The notes under the pieces are model-generated. The model made no database searches and was not told the origin of the DNA. It saw only the letters and a list, made by a program, of their open reading frames with translations. A stretch of DNA of 64,000 nucleotides, from assembly GCF_023657445.1 (NCBI RefSeq), contig NZ_JAGTWY010000001.1:2418001-2482000 (forward strand), written 5' to 3'. A program made the position numbers and the translations under genes. Below are positions 27,626 to 35,963 of this stretch, piece by piece. The stretch is from Marinobacter sediminum. Lineage in GTDB: Bacteria; Pseudomonadota; Gammaproteobacteria; Pseudomonadales; Oleiphilaceae. The stretch's first letter is position 1; each line of letters opens with the position of its first letter.

Positions 27626-27655
27626 GGGGTCAGATGACAGCGTTCACCTGACCCC
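27626..27655. repeat. REP-like GGGGTCAG inverted repeat between narI and ppiC
   Basis: GGGGTCAGATGA (27626-27637) pairs with TCACCTGACCCC (27644-27655) with one mismatch (a G-U pair on the minus strand) around a 6-nt loop. Palindromes with the GGGGTCAG core are familiar extragenic repeats in marine gammaproteobacteria. Here it may weaken ppiC expression relative to narGHJI or stabilise the upstream mRNA. Confidence 0.6.
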
Positions 27656-27663
27656 TGTTCGCC

Positions 27664-28341
27664 TCAGGCGCGCTTGCGCACCACCTGGTACTTCCGTCCG
27701 AAATATTCCACCGGCACGCTCAGCATGTGCACCAGGCGAGTGAACGGGAACAGCACAAAGATGGTCAGGCCCAGGAAGATGTGGGTCTTGTAGATCCAGT
27801 GCACGTCGGCAATGTAGTCCGCCACGCCGCCCTGCAGGGTAAAGATTCCCTGGGCCCAGGCGGAGAACTTGAGCATGGTGCCACCGTCCAGATGACCCGT
27901 GGTGGGCAGGATGGTGAGCAGGCCCAGGGCCAGCTGGATCACCAGGATGACGATGATCATGTTGTCAGCAAAGGTGCTGCTGGCTTTGACCCGGGGGTCC
28001 GTCAGCCGGCGCCAGGCAAGCATCCCGCCGCCAATGATGGCCATCACACCCGCGATACCACCAACCACAATCGCCATCACCTGTTTGGTGCCGGGGGTCA
28101 TGAATGGCTCATAGAACGCGTGCGGCGTCAGCAGGCCCACAAGGTGGCCAAAGAAGATCACCAGCACGCCGACATGGAACAGCACGCTGGCCACCACCAT
28201 ATTCTTTTTGCGCAGCATCTGGCTGGAATGCGCCTTCCAGGTGAACTGGCCATGGTCGTAACGCGCCCAGGTACCGATGAACAGCACGGCCAGGGCGACG
28301 TAGGGATAGATTCCGAAAAACAGTGTGTTGAGATAGGACAT
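27664..28341 (-). CDS. narI: Respiratory nitrate reductase gamma subunit NarI
   Basis: The 225-residue membrane protein has five helices and the histidine ligands of two b-type hemes (HVGVLVIFFGHLVG, then DIHWIY-type VHWIYKTHIFLG and PFTRLVHM). It takes electrons from quinol at the membrane and passes them to NarH. It is the last structural gene of narGHJI, 20 bp after narJ. The length is typical. Confidence 0.97.
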   Translation of the reverse strand: MSYLNTLFFGIYPYVALAVLFIGTWARYDHGQFTWKAHSSQMLRKKNMVVASVLFHVGVLVIFFGHLVGLLTPHAFYEPFMTPGTKQVMAIVVGGIAGVMAIIGGGMLAWRRLTDPRVKASSTFADNMIIVILVIQLALGLLTILPTTGHLDGGTMLKFSAWAQGIFTLQGGVADYIADVHWIYKTHIFLGLTIFVLFPFTRLVHMLSVPVEYFGRKYQVVRKRA

Positions 28342-28361
28342 CGTCGTTTCCTCCTGCGCCC

Positions 28362-29102
28362 TCAGGCGCGCCCGGCCGGACGGGGTGTTGCGTCCGTCAT
28401 CAGTTGATCGCTCAGATGAATGGTCTGGGTCTGTTCCAGTTCACGACGACGCTGTCCAACAACGCTGCCGGTACTACAGGAACTGCCCTGGTCATCTACA
28501 AACTTCACCATTTCCTCTTCCCAGACCTTGTCCAGGGCTTCCGGCGTGTCATCCCGCTCTTCGGTCGCAACAATCTGCGCCAGTTCCTGGCGATCGGTCT
28601 TGCGTCCGGACAATTCCAGCAGGGAGTCCATGACCACATGGTAAAGACTGTCTCGCTGATACAACCGCTCACCCAACAACCCGAGAATATGGTGGATATC
28701 TTCCAGCCAGCTTCGGATTTCATCCCAGGGCCGTGTGGAAAGGTATTCCAGGAACAGCGGCAGGTAATCGGGCAATTCTTTGGCGTCGATTTCCAGACCG
28801 TTGCTGCGGTATTGCTCCATCAGATCCACCATGGCCTGTCCACGATCACGGGATTCCCCGTGTACATGTTCAAACAGCAGCAGCGAGGTCGCCCGGCCCT
28901 TGTCGAAGGTACCAACGTAGTTCTCCTGCAGGTCCAGCAAGTCCTGGCTGCACAGCATGTCGATGCCGCGCAGCAGTTGCTCCTTGCGCTGCAGGGGTAG
29001 CCTGCCGTCCTCAAGGACGGCGGCGACCAGCGCATCTTTGGAGGCCTGCAGCTCTTCCGTGGGGTATTCCAGTATCAGTGCCAATACTTTCAAAAGTTGC
29101 AT
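28362..29102 (-). CDS. narJ: NarJ nitrate reductase assembly chaperone
   Basis: The 246-residue protein starts MQLLKVLALILEYPTEEL and has the TorD/NarJ helical fold signature YVGTFDKGRATSLLLFEHVHGESRDRGQAM. It binds apo-NarG and is needed for molybdenum cofactor insertion; it is not part of the final enzyme. It lies 10 bp after narH. Its C-terminal tail is typical of the family. Confidence 0.96.
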   Translation of the reverse strand: MQLLKVLALILEYPTEELQASKDALVAAVLEDGRLPLQRKEQLLRGIDMLCSQDLLDLQENYVGTFDKGRATSLLLFEHVHGESRDRGQAMVDLMEQYRSNGLEIDAKELPDYLPLFLEYLSTRPWDEIRSWLEDIHHILGLLGERLYQRDSLYHVVMDSLLELSGRKTDRQELAQIVATEERDDTPEALDKVWEEEMVKFVDDQGSSCSTGSVVGQRRRELEQTQTIHLSDQLMTDATPRPAGRA

Positions 29103-29112
29103 ATCAGGCTCC

Positions 29113-30672
29113 TTATTCCTGCAGCTGCTTCGGGTCCACCTGCTTCACGGTGGCCAGTTTGCTCACCATGCTGGTGGTCTGCTTCTTGCCGCCGAACAGG
29201 CTGAACTCGCTGTCGCCACCACTGCATCCGTCGCCAAAGCTGAAGCCACAACCGCCACGCTCGGGGAAGGCTTCCTTGGCCAGTTCGCGATGGCTGGTAG
29301 GAATCACGAAGCGATCTTCATAATTGGCAATGGCCAGATAACGGTACATTTCGTCCGCCTGATACTTGGTCAGCCCGGCTTCCTCCAGGGCCCGCAAGTC
29401 TTCCTTGCCCTCCACGGTCTCGGCGCGCTTGTACTGTCGCATCGCCATGATCCGCTTGAGGGCACGGACGATGGGCTTCTCATCGCCGGCGGTGAGCAGG
29501 TTCGCCAGGTACTTGACCGGGATCCGCAGGCTTTCGATCTTCGGCAGCACGCCGTCGAACTCGACCTTGCCGGCTTCCGCCGCAGACTGGATCGGGCTCA
29601 GGGGCGGCACGTACCAGACCATGGGCAGAGTGCGGTATTCCGGGTGCAGCGGCAGGGCCAGTTTCCAGTCCACCGCCATCTTGTACACCGGGCTTTCCTG
29701 GGCGGCCTTGATGACGTTCATCGGCACTCCGTCCTTCTGCGCCTGCTCGATCACTTCCGGATCGTTAGGATCCAGGAAGATTTCCAGCTGCTTCTCGTAC
29801 AGCTCATGCTCGCCCGGGGTGCTGGCGACTTCCTCGATGCGGTCGGCATCGTAGAGCAACACACCGAGGTAGCGGATCCGGCCCACGCAGGTTTCGGAAC
29901 AGACGGTCGGCATACCGGCTTCAATGCGCGGATAGCAGAAGATGCACTTCTCGGACTTGCCGGTCTTCCAGTTGAAGTAGATCTTCTTGTACGGGCAGCC
30001 GGAAACACACATCCGCCAGCCACGACACTTGTCCTGGTCGATCAGAACGATGCCGTCTTCTTCCCGCTTGTAGATGGCGCCGCTGGGGCAGCTGGCGACA
30101 CAGGTCGGGTTAAGACAGTGCTCGCACAGGCGCGGCAGATACATCATGAAGGTGTTTTCGAATTGGCCGTAGATGTCCGCCTGGACCTGATCGAAGTTCT
30201 TGTCTTTGCGGCGCTTGGCAAACTCGGTACCGAGAATTTCTTCCCAGTTCGGGCCCCATTCGATTTTCTGCATGCGCTGACCGGAAATCAGCGAGCGCGG
30301 CCGGGCGACAGGCTGGTGCTTGCTGTCGCCGGCGGTGTGCAGATGCTGGTAATCGAAATCGAACGGCTCGTAGTAGTCGTCAATTTCCGGCAGGTCCGGA
30401 TTGGCAAAGATGTTTGCCAGAACCCGGAAACGGCCACCGATTTTCGGGCGAATCTTGCCGGAGCTGTCGCGCATCCAGCCGCCTTTCCATTTATCCTGGT
30501 TTTCCCATTCCTTCGGGTAGCCGATACCGGGCTTGGTCTCGACGTTATTGAACCAGGCGTACTCCATGCCTTCACGGCTGGTCCATACGTTTTTACAGGT
30601 CACTGAACAGGTGTGGCAACCAATGCATTTGTCCAGGTTCAGCACCATGCCTACTTGGGAACGGATTTTCAT
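29113..30672 (-). CDS. narH: Respiratory nitrate reductase beta subunit NarH
   Basis: The 519-residue subunit carries one [3Fe-4S] and three [4Fe-4S] clusters. Visible cysteine groups are CIGCHTCSVTC near the N-terminus, CEHCLNPTCVASCPSG, CRGWRMCVSGCPYKK (the tryptophan in the third slot is the mark of the 3Fe-4S site) and CIFCYPRIEAGMPTVCSETC. It shuttles electrons from NarI hemes to NarG. The start overlaps the narG stop by 4 bp. Confidence 0.98.
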   Translation of the reverse strand: MKIRSQVGMVLNLDKCIGCHTCSVTCKNVWTSREGMEYAWFNNVETKPGIGYPKEWENQDKWKGGWMRDSSGKIRPKIGGRFRVLANIFANPDLPEIDDYYEPFDFDYQHLHTAGDSKHQPVARPRSLISGQRMQKIEWGPNWEEILGTEFAKRRKDKNFDQVQADIYGQFENTFMMYLPRLCEHCLNPTCVASCPSGAIYKREEDGIVLIDQDKCRGWRMCVSGCPYKKIYFNWKTGKSEKCIFCYPRIEAGMPTVCSETCVGRIRYLGVLLYDADRIEEVASTPGEHELYEKQLEIFLDPNDPEVIEQAQKDGVPMNVIKAAQESPVYKMAVDWKLALPLHPEYRTLPMVWYVPPLSPIQSAAEAGKVEFDGVLPKIESLRIPVKYLANLLTAGDEKPIVRALKRIMAMRQYKRAETVEGKEDLRALEEAGLTKYQADEMYRYLAIANYEDRFVIPTSHRELAKEAFPERGGCGFSFGDGCSGGDSEFSLFGGKKQTTSMVSKLATVKQVDPKQLQE

Positions 30673-33600
30673 TTTACAGCCTCCTGAACAGTGTCATTGC
30701 CTTCGCCGTCGAGCCAGTCGACGTTGTGCATCTTGCGGACCACCACGAATTCGTCGCGGTTGGAGCCGACGGTGCCGTAGTAGTTGAACCCGTAGGAATA
30801 CTGCGCGTAACCGCCAATCATGTGGGTCGGTTTCGGGCAGACCCGGGTGACCGAGTTGTGGATGCCGCCCCGGGTACCGGTGATCTCGGAACCCGGAATG
30901 TTCACAACCCGCTCCTGAGCGTGGTACATCATCACCATGCCGGGCATCACCCTCTGGCTGACCACCGCCCGGGCTGCAATGGCGCCGTTGGCGTTAAACA
31001 CCTCGATCCAGTCGTTATCTTCAACACCCATCTCCCCGGCATCGTCCTCACTCAGCCAGACAATCGGGCCACCGCGAGAGAGGGTCAGCATCAGCAGGTT
31101 GTCGCTGTAGGTGCTGTGGATACCCCATTTTTGGTGTGGCGTCAGGAAGTTCAGCGCCTTCTCTGGATTTCCATTAGGCTTCTTGCCCAACATGGGGGCC
31201 ATTGCCTTGGTGTTGATAGGCGGACGGTACACCAGCAGGCTTTCACCAAAGGCACGCATCCACTCGTGATCCTGATAGAACTGCTGACGGCCGGTCAGGG
31301 TGCGCCAGGGGATCAGCTCGTGAACGTTGGTATAACCGGCGTTGTAGGACACATGCTCGTCCTCCAGACCAGACCATGTCGGGCTGGAGATGATCTTGCG
31401 CGGCTGCGCCACGATGTCCCGAAAACGGATCTTTTCCTCTTCCTTGTTCTTCGCCAGATGGGTGTGGTCCAGACCGGTCATTTCAGACAGCGCCGCCCAG
31501 GCCTTAACCGCCACCTGACCGTTGGTCTCCGGCGCCAGGGTCAGAATCACTTCCGCTGCATCAATGGCACTTTCAATTTTCGGCCGGCCCGCGTTGGCGC
31601 CGTCGATGTGCTTGTAGTTCAGGTCACCCAGGAACTTCACTTCTTTTTCGGTGTTCCAGTTGATGCCCTTGCCGCCGTTACCCAGCTTGTCCAGCAGCGG
31701 TCCAAGCGAGGTGAAGCGGGCATAAGTGTTCGGGTAGTCCCGCTCAACGGTGATGAAGTTGGGCGCAGTCTTGCCTGGGACCAGGTCGCACTCTCCGCGC
31801 TTCCAGTCCTTTACGTCGAACGGCTGGCCCAGTTCGGCCGGGGCATCGTGCAGCAGTGGCAGGGTAACTACGTCTTTCTCGACACCCAGGTGACCCTCCG
31901 TAGCCTTGGAGAAAGCCTTGGCAATGCCCTTGTAGATTTCCCAGTCACTGCGTGCTTCCCACGCCGGGTCGGTGGCTGCGGTCAGCGGGTGGATGAACGG
32001 GTGCATATCCGAGGTATTCAGGTCGTTCTTCTCGTACCAGGTGGCCGTCGGCAGCACGATGTCGGAATACAGACAGGTGGTGGACATCCGGAAGTCCAGG
32101 GTCACCAGCAGGTCGAGCTTGCCTTCCGGCGCCTCGTCATGCCACTTGACCTCTTTCGGTTTGGCACCACCTTCGTGGCCCAGATCCTTGCCCTGCAGGC
32201 CACTCTTGGTGCCCAGAAGGTACTTGAGCATGTACTCGTGCCCCTTGCCGGACGAACCCAGCAGGTTGGAGCGCCAGATGAACATGTTACGTGGATGATT
32301 CTGGGGCGCCTCCGGATCCTCACTGGCAAAGGCCAGGGAGCCGTCTTTCATGGACTGGGCCACATAATCCGGCACTTCCATCCCGGCCTTCTCGGCCTCC
32401 GCCGCAATGCCCAGCGGGTTGCGGTTGAGCTGCGGCGCAGACGGCAGCCAGCCCATGCGCTCGGCACGCACGTTGTAGTCGATCAGGCTGCCACCGAATT
32501 TGGACTTGTCCGCCAGCGGCGAGAGGATCTCGTCGACACCCAGCTTCTCGTAACGCCACTGGCCGGAGTGCGCATAGAAGAAGGAGGTGGAGTTCATGTG
32601 GCGCGGCGGGCGCTGCCAGTCCAGACCAAAGGCCAGCGGCTGCCAGCCGGTCTGCGGGCGCAGTTTTTCCTGGCCTACATAATGCGCCCAGCCACCACCG
32701 CTCTGGCCAATACAGCCACACATGATCAGCATGTTGATCAGACCGCGGTAGTTCATGTCCATGTGGTACCAGTGGTTCATACCGGCACCGACGATGACCA
32801 TGGAACGGCCCTTGGTCTTGTCGGCGTTGTCGGCAAACTCGCGGGCAATGCGGATCACTTTCTCGGCGGGCACGCCGGTGATCTTTTCCTGCCAGGCAGG
32901 GGTGTAGGGCTTAACTTCGTCATAGGAAGTGGCACCGTCATCGTCGCCCAGGCCACGGCTGATGCCGTAGTTGGCCACCATCAGGTCGTATACGGTTACC
33001 ACGCGACCTTCGGAGCCATCCGCCAGCTGAACCTTGCGGGTACCCAGCTTGTGCTTGAGGATGTCTTTGATTTCCACGTGCTGGAAATGGTCGTGCTCGA
33101 TACCACCGAAGTACGGGAAGGCAACGTCCACAACGTCATCGTGCTTTTCGACCATGGACAGCTGCAGGTTTACGTCAGAGCCCTTGGCGGTCTGCTTCAG
33201 GTTCCACTTACCCTTCTCGCCCCAGCGATAGCCGATGGAGCCGTTGGGCGCGGTGAGCTCACCGGAGGCGTCATCAATGGCAATGGTTTTCCACTCGGGG
33301 TTGTTCTCTTCACCCAGGCCGTCGACCAGGTCGCTGGCGCGGAGGAAGCGGCCCGGCACATAGCTGCCGTCGTCCTTCTGCTCCAGCATAACCAGGTAGG
33401 GCATATCGGTGTAGCGGCGAACGTAGTCAGTGAAGTACTCACTGGGCTGGTCAACGTGAAATTCCTTGAGGATCACGTGGCCCATGGCCATGCCCAGGGC
33501 CGCGTCGGTGCCCTGCTTGGGGTTCATCCACTCGTCGGACAGCTTGGAGACTTCGGCGTAATCCGGGGTAATGGCGACGGTCTTGGTGCCCTTGTAGCGC

Positions 33601-34412
33601 ACTTCGGTGAAGAAGTGGGCGTCCGGGGTCCGGGTCTGGGGCACGTTGGAGCCCCAGGCGATGATGTAGCCGGAGTTGTACCAGTCTGCGGATTCCGGCA
33701 CGTCGGTCTGCTCGCCCCAGGTTTGTGGCGAGGCCGGCGGCAGGTCGCAGTACCAGTCGTAGAAGCTCATGCACACGCCACCAATCATCGACAGGTAGCG
33801 GCTGCCGGCGGCGTAGGACACCATGGACATGGCAGGGATCGGAGAGAAGCCGATGATGCGGTCCGGGCCATGCTGTTTCGCGGTGTAGACGTTCGAAGCA
33901 CCGATCAGCTCATTGACCTCGTCCCAGCTGGAGCGGACGAAGCCGCCCATGCCGCGCTTTGGCTTATACTCGGCGGTTTTCTTCGGATCTTCGACGATGG
34001 AGGCCCAGGCTTCGACCGGATCGTTGAACTGAATACGGGCCGCGCGCCAGAGTTTCATCAGGTGCTTGCGCATCAGCGGGTACTTCAGGCGGTTGGCGCT
34101 GTACATGTACCAGGAATAGCTGGCGCCACGAGGGCAGCCGCGTGGCTCATGATTGGGCAGGTCTGCGCGGGTGCGCGGGTAATCGGTCTGCTGGGTTTCC
34201 CAGGTGACCAGGCCGTTCTTGACGTAGATTTTCCAGCTGCAGGAACCCGTGCAGTTTACGCCATGGGTGGAGCGCACAATTTTGTCGTGCTGCCAGCGCT
34301 TGCGATAGCCGTCTTCCCATTCGCGACTGACGTCATGGGTTTCGCCATGGCCGTTGGCGAACGGTTCACGCTTTTTCTTGAAGTAACTCAGTTTGTCGAT
34401 CAAATGACTCAT
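30669..34412 (-). CDS. narG: Respiratory nitrate reductase alpha subunit NarG
   Basis: The 1247-residue catalytic subunit reduces nitrate to nitrite at a Mo-bisMGD site. The FS0 cluster region HGVNCTGSCSWKIYVKNG is near residue 49, with the last ligand in PRGCPRG. The molybdenum aspartate lies in YDWYCDLPPASPQTWGEQTD. There is no TAT signal, so the site faces the cytosol, as in membrane-bound Nar. The ATG follows GGAGAGAG. A 114-bp gap separates it from narK upstream and contains palindromes resembling NarL heptamers. Confidence 0.98.
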   Translation of the reverse strand: MSHLIDKLSYFKKKREPFANGHGETHDVSREWEDGYRKRWQHDKIVRSTHGVNCTGSCSWKIYVKNGLVTWETQQTDYPRTRADLPNHEPRGCPRGASYSWYMYSANRLKYPLMRKHLMKLWRAARIQFNDPVEAWASIVEDPKKTAEYKPKRGMGGFVRSSWDEVNELIGASNVYTAKQHGPDRIIGFSPIPAMSMVSYAAGSRYLSMIGGVCMSFYDWYCDLPPASPQTWGEQTDVPESADWYNSGYIIAWGSNVPQTRTPDAHFFTEVRYKGTKTVAITPDYAEVSKLSDEWMNPKQGTDAALGMAMGHVILKEFHVDQPSEYFTDYVRRYTDMPYLVMLEQKDDGSYVPGRFLRASDLVDGLGEENNPEWKTIAIDDASGELTAPNGSIGYRWGEKGKWNLKQTAKGSDVNLQLSMVEKHDDVVDVAFPYFGGIEHDHFQHVEIKDILKHKLGTRKVQLADGSEGRVVTVYDLMVANYGISRGLGDDDGATSYDEVKPYTPAWQEKITGVPAEKVIRIAREFADNADKTKGRSMVIVGAGMNHWYHMDMNYRGLINMLIMCGCIGQSGGGWAHYVGQEKLRPQTGWQPLAFGLDWQRPPRHMNSTSFFYAHSGQWRYEKLGVDEILSPLADKSKFGGSLIDYNVRAERMGWLPSAPQLNRNPLGIAAEAEKAGMEVPDYVAQSMKDGSLAFASEDPEAPQNHPRNMFIWRSNLLGSSGKGHEYMLKYLLGTKSGLQGKDLGHEGGAKPKEVKWHDEAPEGKLDLLVTLDFRMSTTCLYSDIVLPTATWYEKNDLNTSDMHPFIHPLTAATDPAWEARSDWEIYKGIAKAFSKATEGHLGVEKDVVTLPLLHDAPAELGQPFDVKDWKRGECDLVPGKTAPNFITVERDYPNTYARFTSLGPLLDKLGNGGKGINWNTEKEVKFLGDLNYKHIDGANAGRPKIESAIDAAEVILTLAPETNGQVAVKAWAALSEMTGLDHTHLAKNKEEEKIRFRDIVAQPRKIISSPTWSGLEDEHVSYNAGYTNVHELIPWRTLTGRQQFYQDHEWMRAFGESLLVYRPPINTKAMAPMLGKKPNGNPEKALNFLTPHQKWGIHSTYSDNLLMLTLSRGGPIVWLSEDDAGEMGVEDNDWIEVFNANGAIAARAVVSQRVMPGMVMMYHAQERVVNIPGSEITGTRGGIHNSVTRVCPKPTHMIGGYAQYSYGFNYYGTVGSNRDEFVVVRKMHNVDWLDGEGNDTVQEAVK

Positions 34413-34477
34413 GGTCTCTCTCCGGATCGTTGTTCCGATTTGAGACCATTGTGTGTGAGAAAAAACCCGAAATCTGC

Positions 34478-34521
34478 GTGGTTACTACCACATAACCCGG
34501 TCCTACCTCACTGGTGGTAGG
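34478..34521. promoter_or_regulatory. Palindromes in the narK-narG gap, possible NarL heptamers
   Basis: GTGGTTACTACCAC (34478-34491) is a perfect 5-4-5 palindrome, and CCTACC (34502-34507) pairs with GGTAGG (34516-34521). Both contain TAC-x-x heptamers (TACCACA, TACCTCA) one base away from the NarL consensus TACYYMT. They could be NarL sites for a narG promoter or an attenuating hairpin after narK. Confidence 0.35.
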
Positions 34522-34525
34522 CAGC

Positions 34526-35794
34526 TCATATCCCCCGATGGAGAAGGGTCTTCCGCTCCTGACGACGCCGTTTACGGGCGAATAGCAACAGGCAGGCAGC
34601 GAGCAGGATAAAGAGGATCATGAAAACCGCACTGCGGATACCCAGCCAGTGATTAACGGCACCAAATACGACCGGCAGGATAGAGGCCACAGAGCATGCA
34701 CTGACGAGCAATAATCCTGCGAAAAAGGCGGCCGCATTCCGGTTATCCATGATGACCAGTCGCTGCAGGCTGCCCATGGCGCAGCCAAGTGCAATCCCCA
34801 GTATCACCACAAACACACTCTCAACGAACAGGGGCAGCACAAATTCCAACTGGATTGTCGAGTCAATGCCCTGGATAAAAAGCGTCATCGGCGGGTAGGA
34901 GAGTATGAACAGGGACACCAGACAGAGCATTAAAGCGCGGATGGTTACCCGGATACTGCCGAACCGGTCGGAGAGCCCACCCCCGACAATCTGAGCCAGA
35001 GCGCCCGGGATCACGAACCACTGCGCCAGTCGGGCGCCCGTGTGTACAGGCAAATCAAACTGAGATGAGAGATAATCGGGTAACCAGAGCGCCAACGCAA
35101 AGAAACTGCCGGCGACCACACCAAAAAATGCGCAGACCTGCCAACGGCGGTTCAGCCTGGCGTTGCTCGCAAGCTCCCGCAGACCAGCCGAGGACTCGGG
35201 ATCTGCCCCGGCGTCCTCCGAGGACGTCAGCATCACCATCAGCGCAAGAATAAGAAGCAGTACCACCAGGTAGGCCAGTGCTACCCCCCGCCACGAAAAA
35301 GCCTCATGAAACAGCGGCACCAGGTAGTAGTTGAATCCGGCACCGGTGACACCGCTTCCGAATATCCCAAGCACAAGCCCCAGCCGCCCGGGCCGACAGT
35401 GGCCGGTAACAAATTGCAGTCCGGCGCAATAAAAACCGCCGGCCAGACCCAGACCTCCGGCAGCCAGCAGGTACCCGACAAAACTCCGGGCAATGAGCAG
35501 AATCACCATACAGATGGCCAGTCCTGCCAGACACGCGAGCATGACTTTACGCGCCCCAATATTTTGAGCCGCCAGGCCTGCGGGGATTGCCAGAATGGCA
35601 CTGACAGCCATGGGCATGGCCAGCAGGAAGCCAAACTGGAGACTGCTCAGCGACAGCTCAGCCCGCACGTGCACCCCGGCAACGGCAAACAGCGTCCAGC
35701 AACCGGATGCAATAACAAATCCCACCAGAGCCAGAGGAAGGACAACTGCCAGCGAGGTGAGCTTGTCTTCCTCACTTTCCAAATCTGCAGCCAT
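34526..35794 (-). CDS. narK: NarK-type nitrate/nitrite MFS transporter
   Basis: The 422-residue protein has 12 predicted helices and major-facilitator features; GIFGSGVTGAGFNYYLVPLF in the fifth helix resembles the nitrate-porter glycine signature. It should bring nitrate in and/or export nitrite for NarGHI. ATG at 35794 is preferred because AGGGAGG lies at proper distance; the longer frame to 35854 opens with TTG and has no ribosome site. It is a divergent NarK, so nitrate specificity rests partly on position upstream of narG. Confidence 0.88.
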   Translation of the reverse strand: MAADLESEEDKLTSLAVVLPLALVGFVIASGCWTLFAVAGVHVRAELSLSSLQFGFLLAMPMAVSAILAIPAGLAAQNIGARKVMLACLAGLAICMVILLIARSFVGYLLAAGGLGLAGGFYCAGLQFVTGHCRPGRLGLVLGIFGSGVTGAGFNYYLVPLFHEAFSWRGVALAYLVVLLLILALMVMLTSSEDAGADPESSAGLRELASNARLNRRWQVCAFFGVVAGSFFALALWLPDYLSSQFDLPVHTGARLAQWFVIPGALAQIVGGGLSDRFGSIRVTIRALMLCLVSLFILSYPPMTLFIQGIDSTIQLEFVLPLFVESVFVVILGIALGCAMGSLQRLVIMDNRNAAAFFAGLLLVSACSVASILPVVFGAVNHWLGIRSAVFMILFILLAACLLLFARKRRRQERKTLLHRGI

Positions 35795-35963
35795 TCGGTG
35801 CCCTCCCTGCGAATCCCCACTTTCAGTTTCATCTTTTGCCCTGTGAACGGTCAAAGACTATGATGGGCTATCGCCTCTTGGGGTAAATGACTATTCTCTA
35901 GGAGGTAGGAGACACTATCTAATTCAGTCACCCGATATATTGAGGACTGATGTTGTCGGCATC
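35795..35963. promoter_or_regulatory. Divergent narK / narX promoter region
   Basis: This 169-bp region must carry promoters for narK (minus) and narX (plus). On the minus strand TTGAC at 35848-35852 is an FNR half-site, but its partner half is poor. TACCTCC and TACCCCA, one base off the NarL heptamer, occur on the minus strand at about 35878-35908. No box scores well enough for a firm call. Confidence 0.35.

Noticed and set aside
28957..30606. 549-codon plus-strand frame opposite narH
   Set aside because: It is antisense to narH, which has all cluster cysteines; no ribosome site or known domain.
30726..34520. 1264-codon plus-strand open frame opposite narG
   Set aside because: It is a shadow of narG, whose FeS and molybdenum motifs are intact; the antisense product has no recognisable domain.
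35940..35963. TTG start for narX
   Set aside because: No ribosome site, and the ATG at 35964 gives a standard NarX N-terminus; still not certain.
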